DNA of 9,890 bases from JAAZIN01 sp964464625 (GCA_964464625.1 CAYXKD010000066.1:1-9890), one strand, 5' to 3'. Positions 1 to 6,752 are shown, numbered from the stretch's first letter. A program made the numbers and translations. The notes: generated from the sequence alone by a model not told the origin.

Positions 1-42
1 TTTCAGAAGATCGCTGGAGATAATTACCTGCTTGCGTTCCAT
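1..42 (-). CDS. 5' end of an unidentified gene, cut by the window edge
   Basis: Only the first 14 codons are visible, reading MERKQVIISSDLLK from an ATG at 42-40 and running off the left edge. The start is supported by AAGGGG about 8 nt upstream. The peptide is too short to assign a family. A transcription regulator would fit the operator-like palindrome just upstream, but that is a guess. The ADP-ribosylglycohydrolase gene upstream ends 214 bp away. The gap contains its own promoter-like and operator-like sequences and no convincing terminator, so this gene could be independent or partly read through from the transporter operon. Confidence 0.6.
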   Translation of the reverse strand, partial: MERKQVIISSDLLK

Positions 43-87
43 CGATTTTTCCCCTTAAATTTCAATTGTTAACCTTCCCCTTCAGGT

Positions 88-102
88 GTTACTGACAGTA
101 AC
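88..102. promoter_or_regulatory. 15-bp perfect palindrome, candidate operator
   Basis: GTTACTG and CAGTAAC flank a single central base, giving a perfect 7-bp inverted repeat. It lies between the start codon of the left-edge gene (42) and its candidate -10 box (117-122), about where a repressor would block transcription. One half-site, TACTGTCA, occurs again at 168-175 upstream of the promoter region, which supports a protein-binding role. Binding by any particular regulator is inference. Confidence 0.5.
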
Positions 103-116
103 TCGATAACAGTGAT

Positions 117-122
117 AATATA
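117..122 (-). promoter_or_regulatory. Candidate -10 box for the left-edge gene
   Basis: On the minus strand this reads TATATT, a 5/6 match to TATAAT, in a very AT-rich stretch (115-165). The sequence at -35 spacing is poor (TTCCAG at 16 bp), so either the promoter is weak or activated, or the box is fortuitous. The rest of 43-256 holds no ORF and no clear terminator for the upstream operon. Confidence 0.35.
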
Positions 123-256
123 AATCTTTTTAAAAAATCTGGAACCAATTAAGCAAATCTTTGATGGTACTGTCACACAACAGCCTTCAATTATTTTTAC
201 ACAACTTCAGCTATTAAGCAAAGAATTACCTGACATATGAACATGGGCACAAATGA

Positions 257-1252
257 TCATCTGCAGAGAAGGGCCTGAGCCAGAGACCGCAGGTTTATTC
301 CAGAGCCCGTGTTGATGCGGCGGGTCCACATGCCGGGAATAGCCTGAATGCCGCTATAGGCGCCACAGAGGGCCCCGCAGATGGAACCGTTTGTATCGGC
401 ATCGTCACCGGCATTTACGGCAGCAGGAATACCGATAGCGGGATCGCCCCCGGCTGCATAGAATATGCCCAAAGACAGGGGAACGCTTTCATAGGCCTTC
501 ATTCCGGCGCCTAATATCGCTGTCAGCTCATCGACAACTGCAATAACTGGCTGCCCTTCCATCTTTTCCACTGTTTCCTTTGCATAATGAATCCGCCTGG
601 CCACTGACGGCGCAGGGATATCCAGCCCCACATCTTCACCATATTGGGCGCCCCTGGCCGCCTCTTCCATGATCTGTTCCGGGGAGAGGCCGCCGCGGAT
701 TCCCGCAGCACAGGCCAGCGCTACGGCAACGGCGGCTGAAACCCCCGGGGCGCTGCCGTGGCTTGGCAGTGAGGAAGATGCTGCAGCAGCCATGCAGGCC
801 GGGGGATCATCCCAATAATAAATCCCCACCGGCGCAACCCGCATGGCACTTCCGTTGGTATCGCAAAGCCCTGCACCCCTCCTCGGATCTTCGCCTTCCA
901 CCAGGGCTGTAAGAAAGCGCCTGGTGCTCGGTCCGATGAGATCACTGGCCAGCATGTTGTTTTTTACAGCCCATTCTTTCATCAGGCGGTAGAAGGCCTT
1001 TTCGTCAAAGCCCTTATTTTCAATGAGAACATGGGCCATGATCAGAGTCTCATAGGTGTCGTCGGTAATATCCCCTGCCGTCAGCTTCGCATGTGCTTTT
1101 TGGGTGCTCCGACGAGGCGTTAAGAAATCATCGATGTATCCATATATGCTGCGGATCTGCTTTCGAGTCATAAAAGACGCGGGCATCCCCATGGCGTCCC
1201 CTATGGCGCCCCCGTAGAGGCATCCAACAGCCCTGTCAAGCTGGTCTCCCAT
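257..1252 (-). CDS. ADP-ribosylglycohydrolase (DraG/ARH) family protein
   Basis: A 331-residue protein of the ADP-ribosylglycohydrolase superfamily, all-alpha hydrolases that use two Mg ions to cleave N- or O-glycosidic bonds to ADP-ribose or related ribosides. The family's opening motif is at residues 14-24 (GGAIGDAMGMP). The first metal-binding motif TDDT is at 63-66, and the second, GDDADTNG, is at 282-289. Both metal-ligand clusters are intact, so the enzyme should be active. I chose the ATG at 1252-1250, preceded by GGGAG 8 nt away. It places the conserved motif at the normal distance from the start and leaves the 26-bp palindrome (1282-1307) outside the gene. The reading frame stays open to an ATG at 1351, which would add 33 unfamily-like residues and overlap the kinase gene. 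It is the last gene of the transporter-kinase operon. The fold is confident. The substrate (ADP-ribosylated protein, ADP-ribose derivative or another riboside) is not known. Confidence 0.9.
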   Translation of the reverse strand: MGDQLDRAVGCLYGGAIGDAMGMPASFMTRKQIRSIYGYIDDFLTPRRSTQKAHAKLTAGDITDDTYETLIMAHVLIENKGFDEKAFYRLMKEWAVKNNMLASDLIGPSTRRFLTALVEGEDPRRGAGLCDTNGSAMRVAPVGIYYWDDPPACMAAAASSSLPSHGSAPGVSAAVAVALACAAGIRGGLSPEQIMEEAARGAQYGEDVGLDIPAPSVARRIHYAKETVEKMEGQPVIAVVDELTAILGAGMKAYESVPLSLGIFYAAGGDPAIGIPAAVNAGDDADTNGSICGALCGAYSGIQAIPGMWTRRINTGSGINLRSLAQALLCR

Positions 1253-1281
1253 ATTTTTGCTCCCATCTGCCACCGGGTTAC

Positions 1282-1307
1282 TTACTCCGGTGCCGGCACC
1301 GGAGTAA
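1282..1307. repeat. Perfect 26-bp palindrome in the kinase-hydrolase junction
   Basis: The 13-nt arm TTACTCCGGTGCC is followed at once by its exact reverse complement. It begins 6 nt after the kinase stop codon and ends about 30 nt before the chosen hydrolase start. As RNA it would form a very stable GC-rich hairpin. No U-tract follows on the minus strand, so it is not a standard terminator. Possible roles are a processing or stability element tuning hydrolase expression, or a protein-binding site. Confidence 0.75.
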
Positions 1308-1313
1308 ATAACT

Positions 1314-2330
1314 TTACAGGGTTGCTGCCCAACTGGTATCAAATTCTCCATGCGGCCCTTCGATACCCGCAGTCAGAGAAGCGCAGCGTGCCGCTACAGC
1401 CAGCGACTTGTCCATACTCCAGCCCTTTGCCATACCGAAAGCCAGTGCTCCGGAGAAACTGTCGCCTGCACCGGTGCTGTCCACCGTTTTAGCCGGGATA
1501 CCATCATAGGCAACCTTCCTGTTTCCTTCAAAGACAATCCCCCCGCCGGCCCCTCCCGTAAGAACTACTTTAGCTCCGGAGGCAGCCACATCTTCAGCCC
1601 ATTCCCCGGGGTTCCTACCTTTAAAATATTCCTTTTTACCCCAAATTACTTTTTCCGCCAAAAGCGCCGCCTCGCCCCGATTTGGCGTGATCACATCGGC
1701 CAGATCCATGATCCTTTCAAGTACATCCACCGCTATGCGGTCAACCATGGAGCCCGGATCGAACAGAACGCTGCAGCCCTTTGCCTTCAGCTTTTCTAAA
1801 AATGAAACCACCCCGCTGCCGCTGTCTCCCAAAAGATAATATCCTGTAACGGCAGCCACACCGGATTCCTCCGCCACTCTTTCGGGTATGAGCAGCTCAT
1901 CAAACTTCGCCTCGCAGCCCTCTCCAGTTAGAAATGTCCTCTCTCCCCCGGGCTCGACGAAAACCAGGCAATACCCTGTCTCGCAGGGGCTTCCATGCCC
2001 CGAAACTGCCTCTCCAGCTCCATTCTGACCGCTTCGTCCACCCGGCCCCCCTTCAGTTTTAACGCAGGCTGTCTGCCTTACACAGTCGCCCGGCATCCCC
2101 TTTGCCCTCAGATAATCAAGGCAGGCTCTTCCCGGCTCATCCTCTCCTACAAAAGAGACGATATAGGGGGTTCCCCCGAGATTTTTGATGGTAAAAGCCA
2201 TATTGATGGCGCAGCCGCCGACAAAATCCAACGAATGCTTGATCGCAGCGTCACCACCGCGCTGTGGAAAGTGATCCACGAAATAATAGCGGTCCATGAT
2301 CAAACCGCCGAAAATCAAAATTTTACTCAT
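1314..2330 (-). CDS. PfkB-family (ribokinase-like) carbohydrate/nucleoside kinase
   Basis: A 338-residue kinase of the PfkB/ribokinase family, which transfers phosphate from ATP to a sugar or nucleoside hydroxyl. The start region MSKILIFGGLIMD holds the usual first strand and substrate-binding Asp13. The glycine motif GGCAINMA is at 38-45. The anion-hole and catalytic motif DSTGAGD is at 284-290, with Asp290 as the catalytic base. Three ATGs stand in tandem (2336-2328). The third is preferred because GGAGG lies 6 nt before it. The start overlaps the end of the ATPase gene by 8 nt, so translation is probably coupled. Residues about 93-116 form a Gly/Ser-rich, low-complexity insertion between the lid strands that most relatives lack. 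The substrate cannot be read from sequence. The hydrolase next door suggests ribose or a ribonucleoside. Confidence 0.9.
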   Translation of the reverse strand: MSKILIFGGLIMDRYYFVDHFPQRGGDAAIKHSLDFVGGCAINMAFTIKNLGGTPYIVSFVGEDEPGRACLDYLRAKGMPGDCVRQTACVKTEGGPGGRSGQNGAGEAVSGHGSPCETGYCLVFVEPGGERTFLTGEGCEAKFDELLIPERVAEESGVAAVTGYYLLGDSGSGVVSFLEKLKAKGCSVLFDPGSMVDRIAVDVLERIMDLADVITPNRGEAALLAEKVIWGKKEYFKGRNPGEWAEDVAASGAKVVLTGGAGGGIVFEGNRKVAYDGIPAKTVDSTGAGDSFSGALAFGMAKGWSMDKSLAVAARCASLTAGIEGPHGEFDTSWAATL

Positions 2331-3462
2331 CATCATCCTCCAGCCGCCTGCAAAACCCCGGCTCCCAGGAGATCTTGACGCCGTCGCCCTTCGAAAACAC
2401 CGTGGGCTCCCCCATATTTTGGATCTCGGCCACCAGTTCCCGTCCACCGCAGTCGATGCGGTATGTCGACAGATTCCCCACATAGGTAACCATATTTACT
2501 GTACCATAAAGAGAGGCCTCTCCACTGCCCTCTGCTCCGCCAGCTTCCATATTGCCCGCTTTGCACCCCTCACCCTTCTTCCCCGCAGGGCTGAGAATGA
2601 ATTTTTCCGGCCTTACACTGTAAAGCGCCCTGGTCCCAGGCCTGGCGGGCCATGCCGTGGGCAGCGTGATCACACCCTGTTTCGTTTTCATTGTTACCGA
2701 GCCGCCGCCGGACTTTTTATCGGCTGACAGCACCCTTCCGCTAAAAAAATTCGCCTTGCCCAGGAAACTGGCCACAAAGCGGTTTCGCGGCTCTTCATAT
2801 ACGGTAAAGGGCTTGCCCCATTGGACGATCTTACCCCGGTCCATCACCACGAGATAATCAGCCAGGGTGAGCGCCTCCTCCTGATCATGGGTCACAAAAA
2901 GGGTGGTGGCTCCGGAAAGCGACAGAATCCGGCGCAGCTCAACCTGCATCTCCACCCTGAGCTTTTTATCCAAGGCGCTCAGGCATTCGTCAAGAAGCAT
3001 CACTTTAGGTTCGATGATCAGCGCCCGTGCAAGGGCAACCCTCTGCTGCTGCCCGCCTGATAGCTGTCCCGGCTTTCTCCGCCGGTATCCCGTTAACTGC
3101 ACAAGCGCCAGGATCTGGTCCACCCTGCTGCGTATTTCACTCTTTGAGAATCTGCGCTGCTCAAGCCCGTAAGCTACATTTTCATAAACCGTCATGTGGG
3201 GGAAAAGCGCATAGCTCTGAAAGACAAAGCCGATGTTTCTTTTATGCGCGGGAACCTCATTGATCCGCTCTCCGTCAATATATATATCCCCGTCATCTGC
3301 AGCTTCAAAGCCGGCAATGAGCCGGAGCGTTGTCGTCTTGCCGCATCCCGAGGGCCCCAAAAGCGCCACCAGGGCTTTTTCCGGCACCTCCAGATCAATA
3401 TGGTCAAGCACCGTGTTTGTCCCATAAATTTTGGTAAGATTTTTCACCGATAGTTTGGCCAT
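2323..3462 (-). CDS. potA: Spermidine/putrescine-type ABC transporter ATP-binding protein (PotA-like)
   Basis: A 379-residue cytoplasmic ATPase that powers the PotBC-like channel. Walker A GPSGCGKTT is at 36-44, the Q-loop Gln at 82, the signature LSGGQQQ at 134-140, Walker B VMLLDE at 154-159 and the switch His at 192. The usual DEPLSALD after Walker B reads DECLSALD here (Pro to Cys at 160). Residues from about 240 onward form the TOBE-type regulatory domain typical of the PotA/FbpC/CysA group. The length matches PotA (about 378 in E. coli). The start at 3462 has AAAGGAG about 11 nt upstream, a slightly long spacing, and lies 2 bp after the PotC-like stop. The PotA name rests on the adjacent PotD/B/C-like genes, since the ATPase sequence alone does not separate polyamine from related importers. 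Confidence 0.88.
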   Translation of the reverse strand: MAKLSVKNLTKIYGTNTVLDHIDLEVPEKALVALLGPSGCGKTTTLRLIAGFEAADDGDIYIDGERINEVPAHKRNIGFVFQSYALFPHMTVYENVAYGLEQRRFSKSEIRSRVDQILALVQLTGYRRRKPGQLSGGQQQRVALARALIIEPKVMLLDECLSALDKKLRVEMQVELRRILSLSGATTLFVTHDQEEALTLADYLVVMDRGKIVQWGKPFTVYEEPRNRFVASFLGKANFFSGRVLSADKKSGGGSVTMKTKQGVITLPTAWPARPGTRALYSVRPEKFILSPAGKKGEGCKAGNMEAGGAEGSGEASLYGTVNMVTYVGNLSTYRIDCGGRELVAEIQNMGEPTVFSKGDGVKISWEPGFCRRLEDDDE

Positions 3463-3464
3463 AT

Positions 3465-4268
3465 TTATGATAACTCCTTTAAAAACAATCCCCTGGTTCC
3501 CGCTGCACCGATAATAAGCCCCGCCCCCAAAATACAAAGAAGCGAAATGCAAATGATCAAAGTGGATACAGCATTGATCTCAGGCGTAAAACCAAAACGT
3601 ATGGAGGAATGTATTTCAATGGGCAGTGATGATATCCCCGCAGGCATCAAAAAATAACTGATCACAAAGTTGTCGAAACTGATCATGAAGGATAGAAATC
3701 CCCCCGCTACCATGCCCGGGGCCAACATGGGCATGATGATGCGCCGGAAAGTGGTCACAGGCCCGGCACCCAGAGAAGCGCTTGCCTCCTCAAGCATGGG
3801 ATCCATCGCCTTTATCCTGGCAAGCAGCACGAGGGCGGCATAGGGAAGCGACACAACGATGTGCCCTGCCAGCACGAATCCGATGCCCTTTGTCAGACCG
3901 GCGGCTCGAATCATCAAGAGCAGCGACAATCCGAGGATCAACCAGGGAATAGCCAGGGGCATCAGGATCAGGGCATTAAGATTCCGCCTGACCTTCACCC
4001 CCAGGGCTCTCATGCCGAGCACCATCGCAGTGGCAAGAATTACGCAGATCAGTCCCGTTACCGCCGCAATCCATATAGAATTCCAGGTAGCCTTTAAAAG
4101 GTTTTCATTCTGGAATAAAGCTTTGTACCATTTGGTGGTGAATTCAAAGGGAAGCGAATTGTAGCGGGAACGGTTAAAGCCCATTATGATGACCACCGCT
4201 ATGGGCGTGTACAAAAAGAGCATCACCGCCACGATCAAGGAAAAGGATAAAGTTTTTCTCTCCTTCAT
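3465..4268 (-). CDS. potC: Spermidine/putrescine-type ABC transporter permease (PotC-like)
   Basis: A 267-residue integral membrane protein with about six hydrophobic segments. The first is at about 9-30, with others near 65-85, 98-120, 130-150, 180-205 and 235-258. The cytoplasmic EAA loop that docks on the ATPase reads EEASASLGAGP at 160-170, followed by TTFRRIIMPMLAPG. It pairs with the PotB-like protein to form the channel. The gene starts with ATGA overlapping the upstream permease stop (4 nt), and GGAGG lies 4 nt before the ATG. The frame remains open upstream to 4361, but those residues lie inside the PotB-like gene and look unlike the family. The length agrees with PotC (about 264). 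Confidence 0.88.
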   Translation of the reverse strand: MKERKTLSFSLIVAVMLFLYTPIAVVIIMGFNRSRYNSLPFEFTTKWYKALFQNENLLKATWNSIWIAAVTGLICVILATAMVLGMRALGVKVRRNLNALILMPLAIPWLILGLSLLLMIRAAGLTKGIGFVLAGHIVVSLPYAALVLLARIKAMDPMLEEASASLGAGPVTTFRRIIMPMLAPGMVAGGFLSFMISFDNFVISYFLMPAGISSLPIEIHSSIRFGFTPEINAVSTLIICISLLCILGAGLIIGAAGTRGLFLKELS

Positions 4269-5089
4269 ATCGCCTCCACCTTCCCCATTTTGCTGAACAG
4301 GCCCGTGGTGGCCAGGACAAGGGCCAGAAGAAGGAAAGCAATGGAGGCACCGAAATTCCATCCATAAACCTGGAAAAATTGAGCCTCGATGACTGTGCCG
4401 ATAACACTGCCGCCGGTCCCTCCCAAAATACGCGGTTCTACAAAGCTCCCCAGGCAGGGCACGAACACAAGCATGATACCCGATACCACGCCGGGCCAGG
4501 AAAGCGGTAATGTAACTTTACGGAATGTGGCTACAGGACCGGCCCCCAGGCTGCGGCTCGCTTCCAGCAGCGTGTTGTCTATGCGCTCCATGGCCATGTA
4601 GATGGTGACTACCATGTATGGAAAATAAGCATGGACCAGTCCGATAATTGCTGCCGCCCTCGTGTAGAGAAGACCCAGCCCCCCCTGCACAACTCCAAGC
4701 CTGATCAGAAGATCGTCAAAGATACCCCCATCCTGCAAGAAGACAATCCAGGAGTAGATCCGTACAAGCTGATTGGTAAAGAAGGGAATGATGATGAGCA
4801 GCAGAATGATGTTTCGCATCCCCTTTAGCTTTTTAGCCATGACATAGGCCAGGGGATAGGCAATAACAAGGCTGATCAGGGTAACCATAAGACTGTTCAC
4901 GATGGTTTTCCCCGTTAGCTTTAAATAAAAACCCTTTTCGAAGAAGCGGATATAGTTCTCCAGGGTGAATCCGGCAGCCCCGGAATCACTTTGAAAACTG
5001 TAGTACAGCATGGTGAAAAGCGGCGCTATGGCAAAAACTAAAAGTAGAAGTGTCCCCGGAGCAGCAAGCCATTTTCTCCTGTCCTTCAA
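4265..5089 (-). CDS. potB: Spermidine/putrescine-type ABC transporter permease (PotB-like), TTG start
   Basis: A 274-residue permease of the PotB/HisM-type family. An N-terminal membrane segment is at about 8-30, with others near 63-85, 93-118, 145-167, 196-215 and 245-266. The EAA loop EASRSLGAGP is at 176-185, followed by VATFRKVTLPLSWPG. The start codon is TTG (5089-5087), giving MKDRRKW. It is supported by GGGGGAG with 6-nt spacing and by the match of the N-terminus to the family. Together with the weak start, the hairpin at 5146-5181 probably keeps permease output below that of the binding protein. The gene overlaps the PotC-like gene by 4 nt. Confidence 0.88.
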   Translation of the reverse strand: MKDRRKWLAAPGTLLLLVFAIAPLFTMLYYSFQSDSGAAGFTLENYIRFFEKGFYLKLTGKTIVNSLMVTLISLVIAYPLAYVMAKKLKGMRNIILLLIIIPFFTNQLVRIYSWIVFLQDGGIFDDLLIRLGVVQGGLGLLYTRAAAIIGLVHAYFPYMVVTIYMAMERIDNTLLEASRSLGAGPVATFRKVTLPLSWPGVVSGIMLVFVPCLGSFVEPRILGGTGGSVIGTVIEAQFFQVYGWNFGASIAFLLLALVLATTGLFSKMGKVEAI

Positions 5090-5145
5090 AACGATCTCCC
5101 CCTGGGGCTAAGTAAAAAGAGAGAAATAATTTCTATAAATAAGCA

Positions 5146-5181
5146 GGGCACGGGGGGAAACCGCACTCCCCCCTGATGCCC
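5146..5181 (-). ncRNA. Intergenic mRNA hairpin between binding-protein and permease genes
   Basis: In the 103-bp gap after the PotD-like gene, the minus strand pairs GGGCA with TGCCC (5177-5181 / 5146-5150) and GGGGGG with CCCCCC (5168-5173 / 5152-5157). The loop is 10 nt and a small bulge separates the two stems. It is followed by AU-rich sequence but no clean U-run. Such hairpins after the first, binding-protein gene of an ABC operon commonly act as partial terminators or 3' stabilisers that raise the binding protein relative to the membrane parts. That role is inferred here. Confidence 0.6.
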
Positions 5182-5192
5182 CCACATACAAA

Positions 5193-6260
5193 TTATCTTG
5201 CCTTAACTTCTGTCCAGATCTCGCTCCACCGGGCCTTCTCATCGTCGGAGATATATTCCATAAAATGCAATTTGTTCAGGGATGTTTCATCCATGCAGGC
5301 TGCTGCCGCATATTCAGGATCCAGCCCTTCAGCTGCCTTTTTGTTTACAGGCGCAGGGCCTCCCGTAGACGCCCATTTGTACTGAACATCACGACTGATC
5401 AGATAATCAATAAACTTTAAAGCCAGATCTTTATTCTTACTATTGACGGATATACCCCAGTTGTCCACCCAACCCACCGCACCCTCTTCGGGGATGGTAA
5501 AACCGATGGGCTCTCCATCCAGTTTCATTGTTGCAGCCTGGCCGGACCACATCAGGCCAACAGCAACCTGCCTGTTGGCAAAGAGGGTGCTGAATTCATT
5601 GCCCGTTTCCCAGTAGGTTTTGTTCAAAGCTTTCTGCTCGACGAGCAGCTCCTTGAGCTTTTCCAGATCGGTGGGATGATTGGGATCCTGTCCGTCCACC
5701 ATGGCCGCAACCATGATCGCATCCCTGTAGTCGTCCCTGAAGGTGAGCTTGCCCTTGTATGCTTCATCCCAAAATATTTCCATGCTGTCAGGCGCAGCAG
5801 GCAGCATCTCCGTATTATAGGCAATAGATGTTGATCCCCAGACAAAGGGCACCGCATAGTAGCTGCCATCTTTCATGCATTCCTTTTGCGTCTTGAAGCG
5901 CTCGAAGAGGTCGTTAAAATTCTCCATCAGGCCAACATCAATTTCTTCAAGCAGCCCTTCATTGATAGCAGAAGTTAAAATAGAGACATTTGGCAGGCAA
6001 ATATCGATCTCCCCCGGAGCAGCGGTTCTGAGTCTTGTCAGCAGGTCTTCTTCACTCGACATAAAGGTGTTCACTATCTCACAATTATTTGCTTCTTCAA
6101 AGTCCCTTACCAGATCCACATCATCAGTGGCGTAATCCTTCCAGTTCACCACATAGAGCTTTGTAGCTTTGTCACCGGACCCTGCCTCACCGCAGCCGGC
6201 AACCAGGCACATCCCCAGAGACAGCATTAAGAACAAAACGAGCACGCTCTTCCTTATCAT
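5193..6260 (-). CDS. potD: Spermidine/putrescine-type substrate-binding lipoprotein (PotD-like)
   Basis: A 355-residue extracellular solute-binding protein. A lipoprotein signal peptide occupies 1-22 (hydrophobic core, lipobox LVAGC, with Cys23 as the lipidation site), so it should be anchored outside the membrane. The mature part follows PotD closely. NWKDY at 39-43 matches the NWTEY ligand loop. Asp177 and Asp180, Trp238, and Trp264 with Asp266 align at a constant offset with E. coli PotD Asp168, Glu171, Trp229, Trp255 and Asp257, the residues that cage the amine groups (numbering from memory). The E. coli Ser83/Tyr85 and Tyr293 positions appear changed (PNVS at 90-93, and Gly in ASTGGP). 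So a cationic amine ligand is likely, but not necessarily spermidine or putrescine. The start has GGGGAGGGG about 5 nt upstream. It is the first gene of the operon, behind a strong promoter. Confidence 0.9.
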   Translation of the reverse strand: MIRKSVLVLFLMLSLGMCLVAGCGEAGSGDKATKLYVVNWKDYATDDVDLVRDFEEANNCEIVNTFMSSEEDLLTRLRTAAPGEIDICLPNVSILTSAINEGLLEEIDVGLMENFNDLFERFKTQKECMKDGSYYAVPFVWGSTSIAYNTEMLPAAPDSMEIFWDEAYKGKLTFRDDYRDAIMVAAMVDGQDPNHPTDLEKLKELLVEQKALNKTYWETGNEFSTLFANRQVAVGLMWSGQAATMKLDGEPIGFTIPEEGAVGWVDNWGISVNSKNKDLALKFIDYLISRDVQYKWASTGGPAPVNKKAAEGLDPEYAAAACMDETSLNKLHFMEYISDDEKARWSEIWTEVKAR

Positions 6261-6299
6261 TGTCCCCTCCCCTTTTTCTTGCAGTCTATTTTTCCTTTG

Positions 6300-6328
6300 A
6301 TTTTATCCAGGTGAGTATTTTATGTCAA
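6300..6328 (-). promoter_or_regulatory. Sigma-A-type promoter of the transporter-kinase-hydrolase operon
   Basis: On the minus strand TTGACA (6328-6323) is separated by exactly 17 bp from TAAAAT (6305-6300). This is a consensus -35 and a 5/6 -10. Transcription would begin near 6293, giving a leader of roughly 33 nt before the PotD-like start. I saw no clear operator or riboswitch in this short leader. The promoter separates this operon from the copper genes upstream. Confidence 0.75.
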
Positions 6329-6366
6329 TGTGCCTGAATTTCCAAGGGGACAGCGCCCATACATGT

Positions 6367-6394
6367 AAAACCTTCACACCGCTCACGGCGGTGT
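6367..6394 (-). terminator. Weak hairpin terminator after the glutaredoxin-like gene
   Basis: On the minus strand ACACCGC (6394-6388) pairs with GCGGTGT (6382-6376) around a 5-nt loop. GAAGG and four T's (6370-6367) follow. The 7-bp GC-rich stem starts about 14 nt after the stop codon. The T-run is short and offset, so termination may be partial, but the position between two operons supports the call. Confidence 0.55.
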
Positions 6395-6407
6395 TTCGCT
6401 AGATCTT

Positions 6408-6617
6408 TCACCCCATCCCCCGGTAACCGACGGACTTGACCTTTCCCTCTTCAACAAGCACGGGAACCATGTCTGCACCGTACTTCTCCCTGGCCTTTTT
6501 CAGCGCAGAGCTGTCGCGACTGACATTATGCAGCCTGTACGAAAGACCATCCTGCTCCAGCTGCTCCATCTGTTTCCGGCAATGAGGACAACCTTCTTTA
6601 ATATACAGCTCCAGCAT
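6408..6617 (-). CDS. Small glutaredoxin-like thiol-disulfide protein
   Basis: A 69-residue thioredoxin-fold protein with the redox motif CPHC at residues 10-13 after the first beta strand (LELYIKEG). The cis-proline VPV is at 51-53, and a glycine-rich end GYRGMG takes the place of the glutathione/substrate-binding loop. It is slightly shorter than usual glutaredoxin/NrdH proteins (75-85). AAGGAG lies 8 nt before the ATG. It follows copA after 135 bp that hold no gene or clear terminator (only a 10-bp palindrome ACTGATCAGT at 6693-6702), so it is probably transcribed with the copper genes. A role in reducing disulfides or handling copper-stressed thiols is inferred from that position. It could also serve as a general reductant. 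Confidence 0.8.
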   Translation of the reverse strand: MLELYIKEGCPHCRKQMEQLEQDGLSYRLHNVSRDSSALKKAREKYGADMVPVLVEEGKVKSVGYRGMG

Positions 6618-6752
6618 CTACCATACTCCTTTCTAAAATGTTATTCTCGCCCTGCCCCCTCTTTCCTTCCGCCAACCTGCCCGCCGCCCTTAACTGATCA
6701 GTGAAGCAGGGTGCCGCTGTTTATCTCAAATATAGCCTTTGCCGCCTCAGAC

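Noticed and set aside
1282..1307. Reading the 26-bp palindrome as a Rho-independent terminator
   Set aside because: No U-tract follows on either strand, and the next gene is in the same direction with no obvious promoter of its own.
1350..1799. 149-codon plus-strand open frame opposite the kinase gene
   Set aside because: It lies opposite conserved PfkB motifs and reads like random antisense sequence.
6618..6752. Possible CopZ gene or extra small ORF between copA and the glutaredoxin-like gene
   Set aside because: Only a short palindrome and purine-rich sequence are present. No frame has both a start and a ribosome binding site.
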